A DNA stretch of 64,000 bases from Trueperella pecoris (GTDB lineage: Bacteria > Actinomycetota > Actinomycetes > Actinomycetales > Actinomycetaceae): contig NZ_CP053291.1 of assembly GCF_014926385.1 (NCBI RefSeq), positions 1,984,001 through 2,048,000 on the forward strand. Reading direction: 5' to 3'. Made by a program: the position numbers and the translations under genes. The notes beneath the pieces were generated by a model. That model was not told the DNA's origin. It ran no database searches and saw only the letters and a program-made list of their open reading frames with translations. Positions 14,803-23,244 of this stretch are shown here, in pieces. Positions within the stretch are counted from its first letter, which is position 1; each line of letters opens with the position of its first letter.

Positions 14803-15795
14803 ATGGTGCACAGCGCTCAACATCCAGAAGTAATTTCCATCGGACGCTCCGGCGTCGACATTTACCCGCTACAAACCGGCATCAGCCTGGAAGAGGTGAC
14901 AACCTTCGGGAAATTCCTCGGAGGATCACCGACAAACGTGGCCGTGGCAGCCGCAAAAATGGGTCATTCCGCTGCCGTCATCACCGGAGTGGGAGACGAC
15001 CCGTTCGGGAACTTTGTTCGGTTGGAAATGCGCCGGCTCGGCGTCGCCGACGATTTTGTCATCACCACCCCCAACTTCAAGACGCCCGTCACCTTCTGTG
15101 AAATATTCCCACCCGACACCTTTCCCCTCTATTTTTACCGAGAGCCCTCCGCACCCGACCTTCAATTACGCTCCCAAGACATTCCCATCGAGGCGGTTCA
15201 CAACGCCAAGGCCTTCCTCCTCTCAGGCACGGGCCTGTCCGCCGAACCCTCCCGGTCCGCACACTGGACCGCCTTGCGTGCACGCATGGGCTCCCCCGGC
15301 TGGACAATCGCCGACCTCGACTACCGCCCCATGTTCTGGGACAGCGAAGAAATCGCGCAACGCGAGATCAGCGCCATCCTCTCCCATGTCAACGTGGCTG
15401 TCGGCAACAAGGAAGAGTGCAGGATCGCCGTCGGAGAGACCGAGCCAGACCGGGCCGCAGACGCCCTGCTCGAACGCGGCGTTAAGCTTGCGATCGTCAA
15501 GCAAGGTCCAAAGGGCACCCTTGCAAAGACCGCAGAAGAGCGTATCGAGGTACCCGTCACGCACGTCGAGACGCTCAACGGCCTCGGCGCAGGCGATTCC
15601 TTCGGTGGATCCCTGATCCACGCGCTCCTCTCCGGCTGGGACATCCCCAAGGCCATCCATTTCGCCTCAACCGCGGGCGCTATTGTCTCTTCTCGCCTCG
15701 AGTGCTCCACGGCGATGGCCACCGAATCCGAAGTCCTCCATCTCATGGCAACCCGCCCTGAGACCAATCCGAAAGTGCAGAAGCGCTCATGGTGA
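14803..15795 (+). CDS. iolC: 5-Dehydro-2-deoxygluconokinase (PfkB family)
   Basis: This kinase phosphorylates 5-dehydro-2-deoxy-D-gluconate (DKG) in the middle of the inositol pathway. The 330 residues include the PfkB N-terminal motif FLGGSPTNVAVAAAKMG (near residue 36) and the ATP/anion-hole motif NGLGAGDSFGGSL (near 259) with its catalytic Asp. The ATG at 14803 follows AAGGAG at 14791-14796. It is the first gene of a four-gene plus-strand operon (kinase, aldolase-like, iolB, iolD), and its last seven bases overlap the next start (ATGGTGA). Confidence 0.92.
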   Translation: MVHSAQHPEVISIGRSGVDIYPLQTGISLEEVTTFGKFLGGSPTNVAVAAAKMGHSAAVITGVGDDPFGNFVRLEMRRLGVADDFVITTPNFKTPVTFCEIFPPDTFPLYFYREPSAPDLQLRSQDIPIEAVHNAKAFLLSGTGLSAEPSRSAHWTALRARMGSPGWTIADLDYRPMFWDSEEIAQREISAILSHVNVAVGNKEECRIAVGETEPDRAADALLERGVKLAIVKQGPKGTLAKTAEERIEVPVTHVETLNGLGAGDSFGGSLIHALLSGWDIPKAIHFASTAGAIVSSRLECSTAMATESEVLHLMATRPETNPKVQKRSW

Positions 15796-16655
15796 CAATC
15801 AGCGATATCCCAAGTATCCGCCTTCATTCCCCACAACGCGTGAAAAATGCGCTGGCCAATCGGCGCCCCGGAGCGATCCCCACAGACGGGCGCAAGCTAC
15901 TCATCATCGCATGTGACCACCCCGCCCGCGGCGCCCTCGGAGCTGGGGAAGATCCATCTGCGATGGCAAACCGCGCCGAGCTCCTCGAACGCTGCATGAT
16001 CGCGCTCTCCCGACCCGGAGTAAACGGCTTCCTCGGCACTGCCGACCTCATCGAAGACCTTACTTTGCTCGGCGCTCTCGACAACAAGCTCGTTTTCGGC
16101 TCCATGAATCGCACCGGCCTGCAAGGATCCGCCTTCGAGATCGACGACCGCTTCGGTTGCTATACACCCGAGGCGATTGCTGCCTACAATCTCGACGGCG
16201 GAAAAACCCTCACGCGCATCTGCCTCGAAGACTCCCACACGCCACACACCCTTGAAGCCACCGCACACGCCGTCGACCAACTGGCTAAGCTCAACAAGGT
16301 AGCGATGATCGAACCCTTCATCTCCACGTGGAAAAACGGCCGTATCGTCAACGACCTCAGCGCCGACGCCGTCATCATGTCCATCGCAATTGCTTCGGCC
16401 CTGGGCTCGACCAGCGCCCATACTTGGCTCAAACTCCCCTATACTGAGGACATGGAGCGGGTATTGGAAAGCACCACGTTGCCCTCGCTCATCCTTGGCG
16501 GCGAGGTGCCAGCCGACCCAAACAAGGCCCTGAGTAGTTGGGCTCAGGCCATGACGTACCCCAACGTTTTTGGCCTGGTCATCGGCAGGTCCCTTCTCTT
16601 TCCCCATGGCGGAGACGTTCAGCAAGCAGTCGACAACGCAGTGGAGTTGCTATGA
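15789..16655 (+). CDS. Cgl0159-family (beta/alpha)8 aldolase-like protein, probable DKG-phosphate aldolase
   Basis: The 288 residues resemble the DeoC/LacD-like barrels that sit beside iolC in actinobacterial inositol clusters (Cgl0159 family of C. glutamicum). Visible segments are LLIIACDHPARGALGAG near residue 38, a lysine-rich barrel strand (TWLKLPYTEDM) and the phosphate-binding end VFGLVIGRSLLFP. No IolJ (class II aldolase) is present in the island. This gene is therefore the natural candidate to split 2-deoxy-5-keto-gluconate-6-phosphate into dihydroxyacetone phosphate and malonate semialdehyde; that assignment is inference from position and fold. It overlaps iolC by seven bases and iolB by four, so translation is probably coupled. 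Confidence 0.8.
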   Translation: MVTISDIPSIRLHSPQRVKNALANRRPGAIPTDGRKLLIIACDHPARGALGAGEDPSAMANRAELLERCMIALSRPGVNGFLGTADLIEDLTLLGALDNKLVFGSMNRTGLQGSAFEIDDRFGCYTPEAIAAYNLDGGKTLTRICLEDSHTPHTLEATAHAVDQLAKLNKVAMIEPFISTWKNGRIVNDLSADAVIMSIAIASALGSTSAHTWLKLPYTEDMERVLESTTLPSLILGGEVPADPNKALSSWAQAMTYPNVFGLVIGRSLLFPHGGDVQQAVDNAVELL

Positions 16656-17548
16656 ATCAAAACAATCAATACGTTCTCCCCTCCGGCAGCAGCGCCCAGG
16701 GGGCATTCGATACCTACATCACCGCTGAGAGGGCGGGCTGGGAATACTCCAGTCTCAAGATCGCCGGGCTCGATGCCAACGAAAGCCTCACCACAAACAC
16801 CGGCGAGGACGAGGTTCTGGTCCTCCCGTTGGTCGGTAGCGCCGATGTTACGGTCGGCGAGGAGACATTCCATCTAAACGGACGAGACAGCGTATTTACC
16901 GCGCTCACCGATTACATCTTCCTCCCCCGCCACACTGCCTTCACCCTCACCGCCACGACGCCCGGCCGCTTTGCCATTCCCGGAGCGAAGGCAAGCAAAG
17001 ACCTGCCAGTGCGCTACTGCCCAGTGACGGAGGTCAATGCTGGTATTCGGGGCGCCGGAGTCTGCTCGCGGCAAGTCAACAACTATGCGCTTGGCAATCG
17101 GGTCGAAACATCTCATCTGCTCGTCACCGAAGTCCTCACCCCCGGCGGGAACTGGTCCTCTTACCCTCCCCACAAACACGATGAACACAACAAGGAAGAA
17201 CGCATCCTCGAAGAAATCTACTATTTTGAAATGCGCCCGGGTGGGCCGACCGCTCAAACCCCCGGCTTCGGCCTGCAACGCGTCTATCCCTCACCTGGCA
17301 AGGAGATCGACGTCTGCACAGAAGTGCGCTCCGGCGACACCGTCGTCGTTCCTTTCGGCTATCACGGCCCGTCCGTGGCAGCCCCTGGATACGACATGTA
17401 CTACCTCAACGTGATGGCCGGGCCCGCCGAGGACTCGGTATGGATGATGACCGACGACCCGATCCACACCTGGCAGCGCCAGGCCTGGGAGGGCGAAAAT
17501 ATCGACCCGCGCCTCCCCTTTACAGAACTCACTAAGGAGACGCTATGA
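16652..17548 (+). CDS. iolB: 5-Deoxy-glucuronate isomerase
   Basis: IolB isomerises 5-deoxy-glucuronate to 5-dehydro-2-deoxygluconate, the IolC substrate. The 298-residue double-cupin protein shows the metal-binding segment PPHKHDEHNKEERILEEIYY (near residue 171) and the downstream VVPFGYHGPSVAAPGYDMYY, both typical of KduI/IolB. The ATG at 16652 overlaps the preceding stop as ATGA; a longer frame from 16538 lies inside the aldolase gene and is not used. Its own stop overlaps the iolD start by four bases. Confidence 0.93.
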   Translation: MNQNNQYVLPSGSSAQGAFDTYITAERAGWEYSSLKIAGLDANESLTTNTGEDEVLVLPLVGSADVTVGEETFHLNGRDSVFTALTDYIFLPRHTAFTLTATTPGRFAIPGAKASKDLPVRYCPVTEVNAGIRGAGVCSRQVNNYALGNRVETSHLLVTEVLTPGGNWSSYPPHKHDEHNKEERILEEIYYFEMRPGGPTAQTPGFGLQRVYPSPGKEIDVCTEVRSGDTVVVPFGYHGPSVAAPGYDMYYLNVMAGPAEDSVWMMTDDPIHTWQRQAWEGENIDPRLPFTELTKETL

Positions 17549-19431
17549 GCAGTGTACGGCTGACGGTCGCACAAGCGACCATTCGCTTCCTCATCAATCA
17601 GTACACCGAGTCTGACGGAGTAGAACAGCGACTCATCGTTGGAGCGTTCGGCATTTTCGGCCACGGCAATGTTGCCGGGCTAGGCCAGGCTCTGCTCCAA
17701 AACGAGATCGACCCAACGCCGGATGGCGGGAGCCTTCCCTACTACATGCCACGTAATGAGCAAGGAATGGTCCACGCGGCTGCCGCCTTTGCCAAAGCGA
17801 AGAACCGCACACAGACGATGGTGTGTACGTCATCGATCGGCCCGGGCGCTCTCAACATGGTGACAGGAGCCGCGCTCGCGACCACCAACCGCCTGCCCGT
17901 CCTCTTGCTACCGTCGGATCAGTTCGCTACCCGCACACCGGATCCTGTTTTGCAGCAGATTGAGAACCCGCAGACGCTCGATACGTCAGTTAACGACGCC
18001 TTCCGCCCGGTATCCGTGTTCTTCGATCGTATCAACCGGCCCGAGCAGCTCCTGCCGTCGTTGATGCAGGCAATGCGCGCATTGACCGACCCAGCCGATA
18101 CCGGCGCCGTCACTATCGCCATGCCGCAGGACGTTCAAGCCGAAGCCTTCGATTTTCCAGAGGAGGCGTTCGCAAAGCGCGTGTGGCCGATCCGGCGCCC
18201 GCCGGCCGAGCGTTCATGTCTGGAGCGCGCAGCCGCGCTGATCCGTAGCTCGAAGCAACCCATGGTCATCGCTGGCGGTGGCGTGATCTACTCGAAGGGC
18301 TCCGAGCAATTGCGTGAGTTCGCGCGCGTGACTGGTATCCCGGTCGCCGATACCCAGGCGGGCAAAGGGGCAATCAATTGTGACCATCCACAGGCCATTG
18401 GCGGCGTCGGCTCAACCGGCGGAGATAGCGCGAATCACCTGGCGGACGAGACCGACCTAGTTATCGGAATCGGCACCCGCTATTCCGATTTCACAACAGC
18501 CTCACGCACACAATTCAAGAACGAAGGCGTCCGGTTCGTCAATATCAACGTGAAGGCCTTCGACGCCGTCAAGAACGGGGCCATGATGGTGGTGGCAGAC
18601 GCGCGCGAAGCGCTGACGGACCTGACGAACCTGCTCGCTGACTACCACGTGAGCGAGGGCTATGCGCAGCGTATCGCGCAGGAACGTTCGGCATGGCTCG
18701 AGAAGGTCGACGAACTGACACATATCGACCACGGCCCACTCCCTGCACAGATTGAGGTCTTTGGTGCCCTCAACGAGATGATGGGCGACAACGACGTCTT
18801 GATCAACGCCGCCGGCTCCATGCCCGGTGATCTACAAGCCTTGTGGCAAGCCAAGACGCCAGTTCAGTACCATGTCGAATACGCTTTTTCGACCATGGGC
18901 TACGAGATCCCCGCGGCTATTGGCGTGAAAATGGCACTGCCCGATTCCGAAGTGGTCAGCATCGTGGGGGACGGAACTTACCAGATGCTTCCCATGGAAC
19001 TGGCAACCGTGGCTCAAGAAGGCCTGAAGATTATCTACGTCCTCCTTGAAAACCACGGCTTCGCCTCCATCGGCGCGCTTTCCGAATCGCGCGGATCGCA
19101 GCGTTTCGGCACCCGCTACCGCATGGGCGGCGGGAATCCGCATAACCAAGAGGGGCAGATCATTCCCGTTGACATCGCTAAGAACGCCGAGTCGTGGGGG
19201 CTGACTGTTCTCCGTGTGTCGTCCATTGCGGAGTTCCGCGAGGCATACCAGCAGGCCGCAGCTATGGACAAAGCTGTCATGATCTACATCGAGACGGACC
19301 TGTACGGACCCAACCCGCCGTCGTCGTCCTATTGGGATGTTCCGGTGGCGCAAGTTTCTCGTATCGACTCGACGGCCCAGGCCTATGAGGAGTACCGCCA
19401 GGCGCTAACCCTTCAACGGCACTACTTTTAG
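17545..19431 (+). CDS. iolD: 3D-(3,5/4)-trihydroxycyclohexane-1,2-dione hydrolase
   Basis: IolD is a thiamine-diphosphate enzyme that opens the cyclohexanedione ring made by IolE. The 628 residues show the N-terminal pyrimidine-binding domain with the catalytic Glu in YMPRNEQGMVHAAAAFA (near residue 73). The central domain has GGGVIYSKGSEQLREF. The C-terminal pyrophosphate domain has GDGTYQMLPMELATVAQ and the following NHGFASIGALSES (near 474-515), which carries the Mg-binding Asn. It is the last gene of the operon; a perfect hairpin follows 25 bases downstream. Confidence 0.95.
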   Translation: MSSVRLTVAQATIRFLINQYTESDGVEQRLIVGAFGIFGHGNVAGLGQALLQNEIDPTPDGGSLPYYMPRNEQGMVHAAAAFAKAKNRTQTMVCTSSIGPGALNMVTGAALATTNRLPVLLLPSDQFATRTPDPVLQQIENPQTLDTSVNDAFRPVSVFFDRINRPEQLLPSLMQAMRALTDPADTGAVTIAMPQDVQAEAFDFPEEAFAKRVWPIRRPPAERSCLERAAALIRSSKQPMVIAGGGVIYSKGSEQLREFARVTGIPVADTQAGKGAINCDHPQAIGGVGSTGGDSANHLADETDLVIGIGTRYSDFTTASRTQFKNEGVRFVNINVKAFDAVKNGAMMVVADAREALTDLTNLLADYHVSEGYAQRIAQERSAWLEKVDELTHIDHGPLPAQIEVFGALNEMMGDNDVLINAAGSMPGDLQALWQAKTPVQYHVEYAFSTMGYEIPAAIGVKMALPDSEVVSIVGDGTYQMLPMELATVAQEGLKIIYVLLENHGFASIGALSESRGSQRFGTRYRMGGGNPHNQEGQIIPVDIAKNAESWGLTVLRVSSIAEFREAYQQAAAMDKAVMIYIETDLYGPNPPSSSYWDVPVAQVSRIDSTAQAYEEYRQALTLQRHYF

Positions 19432-19456
19432 CCCGAACCTTCCCTAGGCGAGAGCT

Positions 19457-19487
19457 ACCGCCCGGCTGAACATCTCAGCCGGGCGGT
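19457..19487 (+). terminator. Hairpin after iolD
   Basis: The arms are ACCGCCCGGCTGA (19457-19469) and TCAGCCGGGCGGT (19475-19487), perfect over 13 bp with a 5-base loop. There is no T-run, so it may act as a weak or Rho-assisted terminator between iolD and iolA. Confidence 0.7.
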
Positions 19488-19520
19488 GCGCTACCTGTTC
19501 AGCTTAGGACATAAGTCCAA

Positions 19521-19550
19521 TTGTTCATACAAGCCTTCGCATTGTGATAT
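19521..19550 (+). promoter_or_regulatory. Probable iolA promoter
   Basis: TTGTTC (19521-19526) and TGATAT (19545-19550), 18 bases apart, lie in an AT-rich patch just after the iolD hairpin. The small inverted repeat GGACATAAGTCC (19507-19518) lies immediately upstream. I did not find a good copy of the island 11-bp motif here. Confidence 0.4.
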
Positions 19551-19598
19551 ATTTGTCATGTTAGATGTACAACGACGTACCAGAAATGGAGCATAACC

Positions 19599-21095
19599 AT
19601 GACCACCCTCACCCAATGGATCGACGGCCAAGAATATCTCGGCACCCCAGAAAAGTACGTCGACGTCGAGAACCCAGCAACCGGAGAAATCTCTGCAACA
19701 CTTGCTCTCGCTTCACAAGCCGACCTCGATCATGCCGTCGCCGTCGCCAACAAGGCCCAAAAGGAATGGGCACTCACCTCCTTGGCGCAGCGCGTTGCCA
19801 TCATGCACAAGATGCGCCAACTCGTCCTCGACCACCAAGACAACCTCGCCCGCGCAATCGTCGCCGAACACGGTAAGGACTATTCAGACGCAATCGGAGA
19901 AATCCAGCGCGGTCGCGAAACACTCGACTTCGCGTGTTCAATCAACACCTCACTCAAGGGCGAATTCTCCTTCGACGTCTCCCGCGGCGTCGACGTTCAC
20001 ACCATTCGCCAGCCAGTTGGCGTCGTCGCCGGAATCTGCCCCTTCAACTTCCCCGTCATGGTGCCCATGTGGATGCACCCCCTCGCACTAGCCACCGGCA
20101 ACGCCTTCATCCTCAAGCCCGCAACATCCACACCAACCGCATCGCTCCTCATTGCCAAGCTCTACCAGGAGGCTGGCCTGCCAGATGGCCTGTTCAACGT
20201 AGTCGCCGGCACCCGCACCATGGTCACCCAGATTCTCGAGCACCCCAGCATCGACGCGATTTCCTTCGTCGGCTCCACACCCGTCGCCCGCATCATCCAG
20301 GAGGTCGGCACGAAGCACGGAAAGCGCGTTCAGGCCCTCGGCGGAGCAAACAACCACGCCATCGTCCTCCCCGACGCCGACCTGGAATTCGCCGCTCACC
20401 ACATCTCCGCAGCCGCATTCGGCGCCGCTGGCGAACGCTGCATGGCCCTGCCCGCCGTCATTACCGTGGGCGAGGGAACCGCGGACAAGCTCGCCGCGCT
20501 CGTGAAGGAACACGCTCAGAAAATCAAGGTCGGCATGGGCTTGGAGGAAGGCGTCAACATGGGTCCCGTCATTGACGCCACTGCGAAGAAACGCATTGTC
20601 TCCCTCATCGACGATGCCGAGGCGGGCGGTGCCGACGTTGTGCTCGACGGACGTGACCTCGTCGTTGATGGTTACGAAAAAGGCTATTTCATCGGTCCGA
20701 CCATCCTCACACATGTCACCTACGACATGGACATTTACCGTGAAGAGATCTTCGGGCCGGTGCTTACGATACACGAAGCAAGAAGCTACGAGGAGGCAAT
20801 CGACATCGTCAATGCGCAACCTTTCGGGAATGGTTCTGCCATCTTCACCAACGACGGGGGCATGGCGCGGCGGTTCCAACTCGACGTGGAGGCCGGCATG
20901 GTCGGGGTCAATGTGCCGATCCCAACCCCGGTTGCCTACTATTCTTTTGGTGGCTGGAAGGGCTCACTCCTCGGGGATCACCACATCCACGGCCCCGAGG
21001 GTGTCAGATTCTACACCAAGGCAAAGGTGATTACCAGCCGCTGGCCATCGGAACGCACCTACACGGCAACGATGTCATTCCAGCGAGAGGAATAA
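19599..21095 (+). CDS. iolA: CoA-acylating methylmalonate/malonate-semialdehyde dehydrogenase
   Basis: This enzyme converts malonate semialdehyde, the end product of inositol cleavage, to acetyl-CoA, CO2 and NADH. Its 498 residues fit the MmsA/IolA length. MmsA features are PFNFPVMVPMWMHPLA (near residue 148), FVGSTPVARIIQ, LGGANNHAIVLPDAD and the catalytic cysteine C281 in GERCMALP. The Glu that non-acylating aldehyde dehydrogenases use for hydrolysis is replaced by Asn in GANNHA, as expected for the CoA-acylating class. GGAG at 19586-19589 precedes the ATG. It is transcribed separately from iolD and followed by a 14-bp hairpin. Confidence 0.95.
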   Translation: MTTLTQWIDGQEYLGTPEKYVDVENPATGEISATLALASQADLDHAVAVANKAQKEWALTSLAQRVAIMHKMRQLVLDHQDNLARAIVAEHGKDYSDAIGEIQRGRETLDFACSINTSLKGEFSFDVSRGVDVHTIRQPVGVVAGICPFNFPVMVPMWMHPLALATGNAFILKPATSTPTASLLIAKLYQEAGLPDGLFNVVAGTRTMVTQILEHPSIDAISFVGSTPVARIIQEVGTKHGKRVQALGGANNHAIVLPDADLEFAAHHISAAAFGAAGERCMALPAVITVGEGTADKLAALVKEHAQKIKVGMGLEEGVNMGPVIDATAKKRIVSLIDDAEAGGADVVLDGRDLVVDGYEKGYFIGPTILTHVTYDMDIYREEIFGPVLTIHEARSYEEAIDIVNAQPFGNGSAIFTNDGGMARRFQLDVEAGMVGVNVPIPTPVAYYSFGGWKGSLLGDHHIHGPEGVRFYTKAKVITSRWPSERTYTATMSFQREE

Positions 21096-21156
21096 TTGCG
21101 CCAGAAATAGACCGCAGGCATTTCTCCTGATCAGGCCAAACGCGAATTTAAACACT

Positions 21157-21199
21157 ATGTTGGGTGGTGTCCAGCAGCGGGCTCAACACCACCCAACAT
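21157..21199 (+). terminator. Hairpin terminator after iolA
   Basis: The arms are ATGTTGGGTGGTGT (21157-21170) and ACACCACCCAACAT (21186-21199), perfect over 14 bp with a 15-base loop. The sequence after it is AT-rich (ATAATTACC) but has no clean T-run. Confidence 0.75.
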
Positions 21200-21499
21200 A
21201 TAATTACCGTTCTCCACCACCAACGAAAGCAACAAATAAACACTAAGAGTCGAGTCCTATGGGGGCTCTCACAGGTGCCATACGGCAATCTGGGGCCACC
21301 CTTCATGGGTGATCGAATCGGCGTGAGACCTTGACCTTTACTGCGCGCCCGGTATACATGCGAATCTGCATATCGCGCCAGACTACGTGCTCAACCATTG
21401 GCTTTCCGCCGCCAAGCAAAACGCCAAGGTGCTCCTCATAGGTAGAGGTTTTACTATTCTTCCCCGAAGGCTCAACCGCTCACCCAGCCTCACAGCGCC
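21200..21499. other. Right end of island, no recognisable gene
   Basis: These 300 bases lie between the iolA hairpin and the stop of the ABC ATPase gene. On the minus strand an open stretch reads KPMVEHVVWRDMQIRMYTGR and then stops within about 15 codons. I recognise nothing in it and see no ribosome site. It may be another decayed fragment at the island edge. Confidence 0.4.
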
Positions 21500-22258
21500 C
21501 TACGCCACGGGCATCGCCACCAGGCGCTCTCCCATCCGGGCCACGTCCACGTCCACACCAAAAATCTCACCGAGGATCTCCTCTCGCATCACCACGCCTG
21601 GCGCTCCCACGCGAGCGATCCTGCCGTCCTTCATCGCCACCATCGTGTCAGCATAGGCCGCGGCCGTGTTGACGTCATGGATGACGATGACCACCGAAAT
21701 TCCGCGCTCGTCGCACACGCGCCGCAGGTGGCGCATCATGTCGCGGGCGTGTCGCATGTCGAGGGCCGAGAGGGGCTCATCCAGCAGGAGATACTTGGTG
21801 TCTTGGGCGAGCGCCATCGCGATGAAGGCGCGCTGGCGTTGCCCTCCCGAGAGCTCATCGATGAACCGGTCCGCGTAGGCAGCCATGTCCACGCAGTTCA
21901 GCGCGTCGGCAGCGTGTGCATAGTCCTCCCGGGTGCGCCGCCCTTTGGAGTGCGGGTGCCGACCAAGCATGACCAGTTCAGCCACGGTCAGCCGGATCGC
22001 TAGATGATTCTCCTGGCGTAGGATCGCGACCGTCCTCGCGAGCTCTTCGGTGTCCCAATCCGCCAGCGCCCGCCCGTCGATGCGGATTTCTCCCGCGGCC
22101 AATGGTTGCAGCCGCCCGACGCCGGACAGCAACGTCGACTTGCCCGCACCGTTGGGGCCGATCAACGCGGTGATGCCGGTGTCGGGAAGGCTGAGGCTGA
22201 CGTCGTTGACCACCGGTTCGGCGTCGTAGGCCATGGTGACGTTAAGAATGTCGATCAT
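21500..22258 (-). CDS. Siderophore (Fe3+-chelate) ABC transporter ATP-binding protein
   Basis: This 252-residue FepC/FecE-type ATPase has Walker A GPNGAGKST, signature LSGGQRQRAFIAMA, Walker B YLLLDEPLSALD and the H-loop VIVIHDVN. It energises uptake through the two adjacent FecCD permeases. Its start overlaps the upstream permease stop by four bases, so it is the last gene of a four-gene minus-strand operon. The final 80 codons lie in the 240-bp repeat shared with 5374-5613. The present C-terminus (MPVA) therefore differs from the displaced one (MPIV), and may have come in with the island. Confidence 0.93.
   Translation of the reverse strand: MIDILNVTMAYDAEPVVNDVSLSLPDTGITALIGPNGAGKSTLLSGVGRLQPLAAGEIRIDGRALADWDTEELARTVAILRQENHLAIRLTVAELVMLGRHPHSKGRRTREDYAHAADALNCVDMAAYADRFIDELSGGQRQRAFIAMALAQDTKYLLLDEPLSALDMRHARDMMRHLRRVCDERGISVVIVIHDVNTAAAYADTMVAMKDGRIARVGAPGVVMREEILGEIFGVDVDVARMGERLVAMPVA
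21510..21749. repeat. Right copy of the 240-bp direct repeat flanking the inositol island
   Basis: It matches 5374-5613 in the same orientation with no mismatch seen on base-by-base reading. It forms the 3' third of the intact ABC ATPase gene. Confidence 0.92.
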
Positions 22259-23244
22259 CGGCGAGCACCTCTCACAATCATCGTCAGCAGCAGCAAGCCG
22301 CCAACGAGTTCCAAAATCACGGGCAGGACCGTCGCCTGGTCGAAGACGTGCTCGAGCAGGGCCTGGCCTCCCACCAAGACGACGACGCCGAGGCCCGCCG
22401 TCACGCCAACAAGGTCACGTAGCTTGTTCGATCGCCCGACGTAGTAACCAACGTTGACCACGAGCAGGCCGAAGAACATCAGCGGCCCCACGAGCGCGGT
22501 CGCGCACGCCACCAGCACCGTCGACGCCGACAGCGCCAGCCGCACCTCCCGCCGATAGTTGAGCCCCAGGCCGATCGCGATCTCCGGGCCGAGGGCGAGG
22601 ATGTCCCACACCGGGCTGCGCCACACGACGTAGGCCAGCGCAGCCAACGCCACCACGACGGCGATGCCGAGCGCCTGCCCGTTGACCACGGCGAACGACG
22701 CCGTCCCCTTGTCGGACACGACCAAGTACTCGCCGGGATCCATCACAGTAGAGAGCAATGTGGTGACGGAGCGCAGGAAGGTTCCCACGACGATCCCGAC
22801 GAGTACAAGCAGATAGACGTTCGAGCGCCCCTTGCGCAAGACCGTCAAGAAGAGCGAGACGGCCAGCGCCGTCATGAGTGCCGTGTTGATGAGAAACATG
22901 GCCGACCCGGGCATCGCGTTGACCGCAGCCGAGCCGAAGAAGAAGACCGACGCCGTCGCCACAAGTTGGAACATCGAGTCGAAGCCCATCACCGACGGGG
23001 CGAGGATGCGGTTGCGCGTCACGGCCTGGAAGACGGCCGTGGCCACGGAAAGGGAAGCGGCGACGACGACGAGCGCGCCCAAGCGCGTCGCACGCAGGCG
23101 GCCGATGATCGCCCAAGCGCCGAACGCGTCGTAGGTGAGGAAGAAAACGCACATCGCGATCGCAAGCGCGCCCACGAGGATCAGGCGGGCGCGGGCCTGG
23201 GAACGGCGCGCGTTGAGGATACGGTCGAGGACGGCGTCGTGCAT
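22255..23244 (-). CDS. Siderophore ABC transporter permease (FecCD family), second subunit
   Basis: This 329-residue permease has about nine hydrophobic segments. FecCD-type motifs are NRILAPSVMGFDSMFQL near residue 76, ALGPEIAIGLGLNYRREV, which is the coupling helix contacting the ATPase, and GPLMFFGLLVVNVGYYVGR. It partners the permease encoded just upstream to form the membrane channel for the iron chelate. The start ATG at 23244 follows the stop of the first permease directly (0 bp gap), and its stop overlaps the ATPase start. Confidence 0.92.
   Translation of the reverse strand: MHDAVLDRILNARRSQARARLILVGALAIAMCVFFLTYDAFGAWAIIGRLRATRLGALVVVAASLSVATAVFQAVTRNRILAPSVMGFDSMFQLVATASVFFFGSAAVNAMPGSAMFLINTALMTALAVSLFLTVLRKGRSNVYLLVLVGIVVGTFLRSVTTLLSTVMDPGEYLVVSDKGTASFAVVNGQALGIAVVVALAALAYVVWRSPVWDILALGPEIAIGLGLNYRREVRLALSASTVLVACATALVGPLMFFGLLVVNVGYYVGRSNKLRDLVGVTAGLGVVVLVGGQALLEHVFDQATVLPVILELVGGLLLLTMIVRGARR

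Larger units (their letters stand above)
5374..21749. mobile_element. About 16-kb inositol-catabolism genomic island bounded by 240-bp direct repeats
   Basis: The segment between the two repeat copies carries the complete inositol gene set, its regulator, its transporter and broken transposase fragments. By eye it is less GC-rich than its flanks (for example 31 of 60 bases at 8041-8100). It holds only one ACGACGCCGTC motif and none of the five palindromic repeats found elsewhere. Recombination between the repeats would excise one circle and leave an intact ABC ATPase gene directly facing pgm. I see no integrase or tRNA gene, so entry by homologous or Campbell-type recombination is as likely as site-specific integration. 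The boundaries are well supported; the mechanism is inference. Confidence 0.75.
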
